From the NCBI GenBank assembly GCA_963681505.1, contig OY811978.1:6060586-6124585 (forward strand): a DNA stretch of 64,000 nt, given 5' to 3'. Source of the DNA: Eunapius fragilis. Lineage: Eukaryota > Porifera > Demospongiae > Spongillida > Spongillidae. The notes below the pieces were generated by a model that was not told the origin of the DNA, searched no databases, and worked only from the letters and a program-made list of their open reading frames with translations. Below, piece after piece: positions 37,801 through 46,800 of this stretch (positions are counted from its first letter, which is position 1; every line of letters begins with the position of its first letter). The translations under genes and the position numbers were made by a program.

Positions 37801-40800
37801 ACATGAACCTGGCCTTCATAAGTTACAGTAACCGGAGCTTCTCCCAGTACGGTGTGGCACACATCGTTATAAATTTGCAGCACCGCAGTAGCTTTCTGCA
37901 CCTTAGTGTTTGTAGTGTTTCCCTTCATTCTCTTCCAAACAGTCTGAAACAATACTAACTGCAGCGCCAGTATCAACTTCCATGGTGAGTGGGCTCCATT
38001 CACTGATACTTCAGCATGAATGGGACGAGCTACTACCTGCAATACTACAGTAAACACAGTAGTTAAGTCCTCTTCTGACAACCAACTTTTACCTAGTTGA
38101 GTAGTTTCCTGACTTGCTTCTTGGTAGAAGCCCAACTATGTCCATTGTTATCACCCCCGAACGACTCGTGTATAATTGGTAGAGGCAAAAGGCCTTCGTT
38201 CCCTTTCAACATTTCTGGCATAATCTCGTAGCATTTGCACCACTATGCCACGTCACAATAAACTGATGGATAGTTGAAACGTTTAATGGTGCTAGTTCCG
38301 TACGGGGTATACCCCATTACTTTTGTAACGTTTTATTTGGATAAACTTATGAAGGGATGGTTGAATAACAATAAAAGTACATATACAACACGTAATCATA
38401 TCTTGTTACGAGTCACGCTAGTGTGAATTCATGTAGCAAGCATCAGAACAAGTACTAATGTATCTTGCAATTGCATGTAATAAAAATATATGTCCACGTT
38501 TGTGAAGTGAGCGCTAGTATATAGTTTTGATATCGGTGGTTTCATTTAATGTCACAAAACAAATTAATATAATTTTTTACTGATAAAGTTAGTCAAAATG
38601 TTCGCAACACTACATATTTCAGAAAATATTTATACTACGGTATTGTGTACCTTTGTTAATAATAACACTTAAAGCTAGGCAACGTTTGCCCTCGTGTTGC
38701 ATCTGGGCATGCAGCCCATTCTATTACGTACTGCTGGCATTTTCATGAATTGAACAATGTTTATATGTGTTACAATGCCTACATGCATGCCAGCACAGTG
38801 AGTTACTTTGACTTTAATTTTGATTCAGTGTGCATGGAAATGCATTGCTTGTGACTTTGTCCACTCTTTGGCACCCCTGTTCCACACAAATAGTATAACC
38901 TTTGTGTTTCCAGTGAAGTTGCACCCACAAGATATGGCTGGTGATGAATGGTATGCAATTAATAAAGAAGTACAACATGAGATAGTTCCAGCTTCTTCAC
39001 TCAAACTTGACAGTGTAAGATTCCTGGATGGCTTGGGAATGCTTACATGGTTTGCAAGTTCTGCTCTATGGGTATCAATACGCAGTGCAACTTGATGGCA
39101 GGAAGTGACAGAGCTCAGCAGCCAGATAATTTACAAAATCATTGTGTATCACATTCACTTTTGTAACACTCTTGAATGCTAGGTACATGCATTGACCTCC
39201 ATGATTCTAAGGATTGTTTGAAACACATGCATTACCCAATCATGTGTTCGTTCTAACTCCAAAGCCAAACCTCCCTGCTGATAGTGATTGTGCACATCAA
39301 CAGCGCCACAATGATTAAGGTAATCAGCTATCATAGCACTTTTGCCTAATTATTCTTGTGGTATTCTCACAGCTCCCATTTGGTTTTACAAGGATACGTA
39401 GTCATTCAATGGGAGTTGTAGGAATTGATGACCCTGCTGTTCCAACAAAACATTTGACTGGTGCTTCAGGTTTTGAAGGTCCTGGTTCAGCCCAAACCAT
39501 TTTAGTTAATCGCACTTTCGAACCATCCATATCAAGTTCCGAATGCATTGTTTTCCAATCCCCACGTTGTGTACTCTGATCAAATGCTTTTGTTTGAAAA
39601 TGGGTTTTTGGATATTCTTTGTGGGCAGTCTTTACAATAGCAGTAAAATATAGACTTCGCTTCATAAGTTCCATGCACATCTTTACGAAACCAAGAGTCA
39701 CCAACAACGAAGTGACCAGATGAAAACCACTGCTCAAGCATTCGTAATGTGGTAGCAATGGATGACTTTTTGGTATTTCCAAATTCATCATTGTAATACT
39801 TCTTAGTCTGCATTACACCACTGTCCTCCACAATTTCTAGGAACACCATAACCTTGGTTTCACCACCGGCCACACATTTAAACTCCAAACCTACGCCTTT
39901 GGGTTTCTGAACTATTTTAGAAATATGTGGCATACCGTTTAGATGCCAAGAATCCAAGCCCAACCATGGACACATCAGTTCGTCAAGGCACAGCACCCAT
40001 CCAGCTGTCACAAAGTGCCCCATTGTGGTGTTAAAATGTCTGATGTTGTAAAATCGGTCTCCTGTGCTTGCAACAGATTGTATCAGCAAAAGCGAGACCT
40101 TGTCAGACCAGTTTTACTTTCATAATTCATTGCAGTTATAAAGCCATTAGGGTTTGGCTTCCAGAATGAGTTGATAGTTGGCAGTGTAGACAAAAATATA
40201 GCAAGTAATGTGCCTACAAAAGCATACATTTCCCAAAGCTTTATTGGAGCTGCACTGGATCTAAGCTTTCAAACTATGTTGGAAGCAAGCTGTTCTGTGA
40301 AAATAAGCCTAACGAAATCTATAGCTGTGAATTCAGTACTAGCATCACGCCTCCCTAGAACAAGGAAGTATGCTGAGCGATGAAGAGGATGTGTACTAGC
40401 TTGGGGATCAAAATTATCCAAAGATGTGCAATATCACCATGCAGAGCTATGGTAAACTGTTGTCTTCACCATTGCATCCCAAGTTATCCTCAATGTCTCC
40501 ATTTTCGACACTGCTGACATCATCGAACATATCGACAAGATTGCCACTGTCATCATCCCATTCTTCATCAGAAGACACATCACTTGCAGTGCCTTCTCCC
40601 GCTCGCTGCTTTTTTGCTGGCAGATGTTGGTTTGGATTCATTGCAACACAGATATTCTTTATCTGTCTACAACCATGTGCAAGAATTCTTTCTTTATCTC
40701 CAATCATCCATTTCACAATAGACTTCTCGTCATTCATCCCTAAGACAGTACCAGTATGACTTACATCATCTATCTTCCTTAGTTTCAGGGCCTTAAATTC

Positions 40801-43800
40801 TGGAAAACATTTCAACACTTTGCCCTTTGATGTTATTTGATATCTGATTTTCCCTACATTGTGAGGCACAGGCATGTAGCTGTGAGACCCTGAACTTGCC
40901 GCCATTTTGTTGTTCAAAATAGTAAACACATGTACAACTTGGTATGTATTGTGGCTACAATAACTGTCAAAGCCACAGAACGACTGAATATAACTTTATA
41001 CACTAACAGCAGGTGGAGTACGTATAATTTACCATCACTGCTGGGCATACTATTAATAGTATTTTTATTAGCATTAATAGTGTAATGTATGTGTGGGAGA
41101 CCAAAATATAAATCTTTGCTCTAACTTCATTTGGCAGGGTGTGGTTGAAATGATGACCATATGGAGATCTTTAAAAACACACATGTTTATGGCAGTGCAG
41201 TATTTTTATGCAAAAGAATAAAATTATACATGAAAGTACAGAGCCCTGAGCCTCACATTCGTTGAAAGTTAGGGTAAAATCAGAAGTATGGTTTGTATGT
41301 TTCATGCCCATCGTTGTATACCCCGTAATTTCGGGGTAATCCCCGGAACGGAAGAGATTAAGCACTAGCTGCACAGATTGCTTCTTACCCAAGCAGGATT
41401 TCATAAGCAACAGCCATAACTGTTCTTGGAACTGCACCTGGTGGCACTAATTATTTCCCACAATGCTGCAAAGTAGAGTCTTCATGCTGTTTTTTCAGGA
41501 TCTCTGGACACCTCCCACACATTATTGGGATGGGACTCCAACTACCACCCCCAGGTGCCTTCAGGTCTTTGTGTGGATCTTGAAATACCACATTGTCAAA
41601 CCTTCTCCAACTGCACTGTCCACTGCAACACTGCCATTCATCACCGTTCTTCAACAGGCTTGGCATTTGCCCCACTTTTCTCTCTCTTTTTTTCCATACG
41701 AAACTCTTCAACTCGAGCTTTCTTTGCTTGAGCACAAGTAGTAGCTGCCATTACCAAACACCTTTTGGTATCCTCTGATGCATAGATCTGTACCAATTTC
41801 AGGATGTCCCCATCCAGCAGCACAGCCATCGAAGGATTTTCTTCCACAATGTATGCCTCTCTCTGAACAACCTTGACCCTTGTCGATGGGTAGGTACCTA
41901 TCAACATGAACACACTTTGCCGTCATGTTACTCCCCAATCATGACGTCATGTCTTGAGCACTAGATACACATAGAAAAAAACCACACATAACATAGTTGA
42001 GTACACCTCCGTCAACTACACCATGCAAGAACACTGAGTCAATACTAGTTCCATCACCATAACCATAATAATTATATCCACAATGGTGATTTTCTCACAA
42101 TTTTTCATTTGGAATGTTCGAAGGTATTTTTATCGTGTATTCATAGCCTCAAAATCACATTGAAATATCTTCTGAACTATTAATGCTATGGCCTCCGTGT
42201 TTTCAATGGTTCATGCCAATACTATGTACAACAATAAAATTGGCACACACATGGTGCAGCTATGAGTCATTGTGAACACTTGTGTCATACACATATTATC
42301 TCTTCACTCTCATATCATGCCATAATAAATGGACAGTGTTACCTGAGTTCAAAAAATGTATAATAAGACTAGTACCATCATAATGGGTCACACTTGTGTT
42401 TTTGTGACTTCAATTTGTCCAAGTTGCTTGAACTTGCATGCTAAAAATAGAAATGTGTATAGCAAGGTACATGCCTGAATCAAGGTAATACTAGCTGGCC
42501 TTTAAGACCATAGAATTTCAAGTGTGCTAGTGATATTACATGCAATAAAAAAATTTTGTATCAATTAAGCTCAATTACTGCCAGCATACTAACTAATGTA
42601 GATCAATTGTAATTTTGATGGCAGATGCTTTTGACAGCTCTCTCTTAATTTAATCACTAGCCAACATCCCACAAAAAATCACTGGCTGATTCTATAATAA
42701 GAAGTCAGCAAACTTATAGAGGAATTAATTCTTAAAGTATATCGTTTTATTTCATTCTTTGCCTTATTATTAAAATAATCTACCACTTGTACTGACATAG
42801 GGTTACATGTACTGCGCAAGCTACATGTATATAGCTTGCCCACAATGAATACACTACGATGAATGTACGTTGAATTATTGTTGTCACAAATGAACTACAT
42901 TTTCCCAGGTGGACTGTACGACCAGAATGAACCACATTGCATTGCTTTAATTTGACTGCATAAAATGCACATGACACCTGTTTATTTATTTATCTAGGTT
43001 TGTGGTCACTAGTTAGTTACTGTGTGGGCAGGCGGTAATTTCTATACACACTATTTGTACATCAAACCCACAAGTGTGATGTGAGACCGAGTCTGTATTG
43101 TTTACTTCAATGTAGGTACGTATGTACATCGCAAATTATACTATTTGATGAAAGTAACTACCACAATTCATACCACCATTAGTATTATGCACACTAATCA
43201 CAGGCATGGCAGTATACTTATTCTGCCCAGCTTCTTACCAGCTTGGACATAATATTGAACTTAGTGTTTTATCAAATATTGATCATGTACAACCCTATCA
43301 GTATAAGAACCAATGTGTGACCAATTTAAGTGTGGCTAAGTGGATAACATAACATGCCTACCTCAACAATTAAAGCTTCAATTATGAATGAAAAACGGTT
43401 CCTTCATCACTGGCTGATATCTAATGAGTATACATATGTAATGGACTCCATTTGTCTTGTATTGCTGCGCTTGTGCAGTGTTCTGCACTCTTTGTATAAA
43501 ACCTTGTGTACGTGCATGTGCGGAGAGATTTTAATTGCACTTGTCACCCTTGTCTGCGGAAGACATGCCGCGCATTACACTTGGCGTAGTCGGCAGGATT
43601 TAAGATGGATTCGGGTGCTGGGAGCGAGACGACTGCGAGAACGAACTAGGCTACTGGAATGAGTGCTGGGAGCACGACTACGGGAATGGCTGCAACCCGA
43701 CCGCTCATCTCTCCGGAGCCTTTTTCGGGTGAGTGTAGTTGGACTGACTGGGTTGACCATTTTGAAGCAGCTGCTACCGTGAACTAGTGGGACGACTCCA

Positions 43801-46800
43801 CCAAGCTGAAGTGGTTGCCAGTGCGCCTGACCGGAAAGGCACAAGTTGCTTGGAGACGCTTGTCAGCTGATGCAAAAGGAAACTACGACAATGCTAAGGA
43901 GGCTCTGCGCAAGCGTTTTGAACCAGACAGCAAGAGACAGCGGTATGCAGCGGAATTCCACTCTAGGCAGAGGTGTGATGATGAGAAATGGGGCGACTTC
44001 GCCGACCAACTTCGCTGTTTGGCAGACAAGGTGTTCTCCACCCTTGTGGAAGACGCCAGAGAGTTACTAGCAGTTGACAGGTAAGGTACTTGAGCACTAT
44101 AACCGACCCAAGTGTTGCTTTTGCAGTGCGACAGAAGAGGCCAGAGATGATGGAAGGGGCTGTAGCAGCGACCTTGGAGATGGAATCGTACTCCACACAA
44201 TGTGTATAAGAAAAAGTGTCGTTTGAGGAAGAAGCAACGGAGTATGACGTGTGTATGGTTTGCTCTCTACAGAATGTCATCCCGCTCTTGGAAGCCATTG
44301 TCTCAAGATTGGAGAAATTGGAGAGCGCGGATGATGCCAGGGAGTACGGGCATGAAAAGGGGAACAGCAGTTTCTTGAGAGGCAAAAGGCAGGGCAAGGA
44401 GCGCACACAAATTAGTGAAATGTTTCAAATGTGGCCAAGAAGGTCATATAATACATGGAGGTGTGCTTCTAAGGGTGGGAAGCCTCAGGGAAACTAGCTA
44501 CCCTTGGCACCGAGAACCTGGTGCATGAGGGTAGAGTTAAAAAGGTCCTAGGAAATACAGATAGTGTGTTAAGTTTTGCAGTTAACCCAACATTGTCTTA
44601 TATATTATGTCACAACACATGTTCAAGGTGTTCCTTTATGTTTAATGCTGGACACGGTGAAGCAGACAAGTACAAGCTTGAACAATGGACAGGAAGCCAG
44701 CTGTATTGCAATGCAAATGGTGGCAGTTGATATAACCAGACCCTTCCAACGAACTACGAATGGCAATTCGTACATCTTGGTCGTATCGGACTATTTTATT
44801 AGGTGGGCTGACGTGTACACCATACCTAATCAAGAGGCTGCTAATGTTGCAGATAAACTAGTGGAGGAATTTTTCTGCCTATATACCATTCCAGAACAGC
44901 TGCATTCAGACCAGGGATGCCAGTTTGAGTCCAATCTCATGCAGGAAATATGCAAGTTGTTGAACATCTACAAGTCTCGCACTACCCCTTACCATCCTCA
45001 GTCGGATGGATTAGTTGGGCTGAATCAAACGCTAATCAGTATGTTGGCTACATCGGTGCACGAACATTCTGGAGACTGGGATCGGTACTTGTGGCAGTTG
45101 TGCCTGGCCTATAACACCTCTGTCCAATCGCCCACAGGGTTCACTCCATTTTTTCCTGATGTTTGGAAGACAAGCTAAGCTACCAATGGATGTGGTGTAT
45201 GGATCAACGCCCACGGAAGCACAATCCTGTACTGAATATGTTCAGAACCTGAAGGATAGACTAGGCAAAGCATACACCAAGGTCAGAGAACACATGGGCA
45301 GTGCTACTGGGAGGCAAAAGGAGTTGTACGATGCAAAGGTACATTAGAGGAGAGTTCAAGGTTGGTGATTTGGTCTGGCTTCATCATCCTGTGGTGGCCC
45401 AAGGAGCATTGTGAGAACTACACTGTCCGTTGGCGGGGCCATATCAAGTTGTGAAAAAGTCGTCTACTGTCGTGTGTTTAGGATCCAGGACGTAAGATGC
45501 GGGAGAAGAAGCCGGAAGGTGGTGCACTTCGACAGACTAAAGCCATGTCTGTCTACCGTCTGCTTCCCTCAGGAGCATACTACTCCTAAGAAACAAACGG
45601 TAAAGCAGACTACAGCACCGGAGTACACTGATCAACCAGCACCCCACCTACCCTGGTCAGAACTTCAATTTTTTGACGAAGGAGAGGACTTGGAACAGAC
45701 TGACCCTGGAGTTGACACTAACCCAGACGCCGGAAATGTCGAACAGGACGAGGCTGAAGTGGGGGTGTTGCCCTCGAACCAAGCTGTGAATGAAATACCT
45801 GCTCTCCCAATGTCCTCCCCAGTGCCACAGGATAAATGATACCCACGGAGGGACGTAGACTCCTGCAATTCTATGGTCAACCATTTTTTATATGAGCAGC
45901 GCTCGCACAGAGGGAGTTGGTGTAATGGACTCCATTTGTCTTGTATTGCTGCGCTTGCGCAGTGTTCAGCACTCTTTGTATAAAAACCTTGTGTACGTGC
46001 ATGCAGAGAGATTTTGATTGCACTTGTTTGTGGAAGCCACGCTGCGCATTATACATATAATTAATAGTGTGCGTGTGTGAAAAGATGTAGACATAGGACT
46101 GTTTCTGGTTTCTTGTTAACTGCCAAGGCTAGCAGCTTGTATAGAGGTCTCTGGCAATGGAGTAAAGAGGAATGTTTCAAGCCATTTGTTCCATTGGAGG
46201 TGGAGGGAAGGGGGGGGGGGGGTCTTAAAAATTGCATTGGTTGTTATGGTATACATGTAAAATGTTTGGTTCTTGTTAAAACGACCAATCGGCTAACAGC
46301 TCTACTATGCCAACTACCTTTCTACTTATTTGCGCATTCCTAGGTTCGTACAACAATATTATATTGTGTGTTAATTAAAACAGTGCTATGTTATGGTAAC
46401 GTTTCCTGCTTGTAAATATAATGTGTTTGCTTTATGTCTGAACTAGTTTTTTTTTTTGTAGTTCCTTCATATCATGCCTGTTTTCTCTCTATAAGACAGA
46501 ATGAACGTACTTGTAAAAGTGTAGTATGCTGTACAATGTTTTCTTTATTTATACATGTTAGAATGCATGGACACCATATGTACATTTATATGTTGACTTA
46601 CTATCCTTGATAGAAATTTATTTCAAATGGCCCAATCTCATTTCAATCCTTTGTAGTCAGAGTGCTGCAACGTTGGGCACACTTTTTTCATTACCCGTTG
46701 CTACCCACTGTGCAGTTGTGGATGCAGCTGGAAGTCATTGGGTAAACTTCAATCCATCTAAGGTTGCAAAGTATATTTGTCAGCTGATGGAGAAGCCAAC

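Larger units (their letters stand above)
43437..46051 (+). mobile_element. Gypsy LTR retrotransposon, internally deleted, with both LTRs
   Basis: Two direct repeats starting TGTAATGGACTCCATTTGTC are the LTRs (43437-43577 and 45921-46051). TACATA flanks the element on both sides (43431-43436, 46052-46057), a likely target duplication. A primer-binding-site-like TTGGCGTAGTCGGCAGGAT follows the 5' LTR, and a purine tract AGAGGGAGTTGG precedes the 3' LTR. Gag, zinc knuckle and integrase are recognisable. Protease, RT and RNase H are absent (about 44500-44730), so it could only move with help, if at all. Confidence 0.88.
36001..46090 (+). other. INTS3 intron 28 (10.1 kb)
   Basis: Contains a minus-strand gypsy protease fragment, a piggyBac-like element, two unassigned minus-strand frames and an LTR-bounded gypsy element (listed separately). 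36010-37500 and 42000-43400 are AT-rich with no genes; a dispersed repeat shared with 4050-4200 lies at 42340-42480. Confidence 0.7.
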
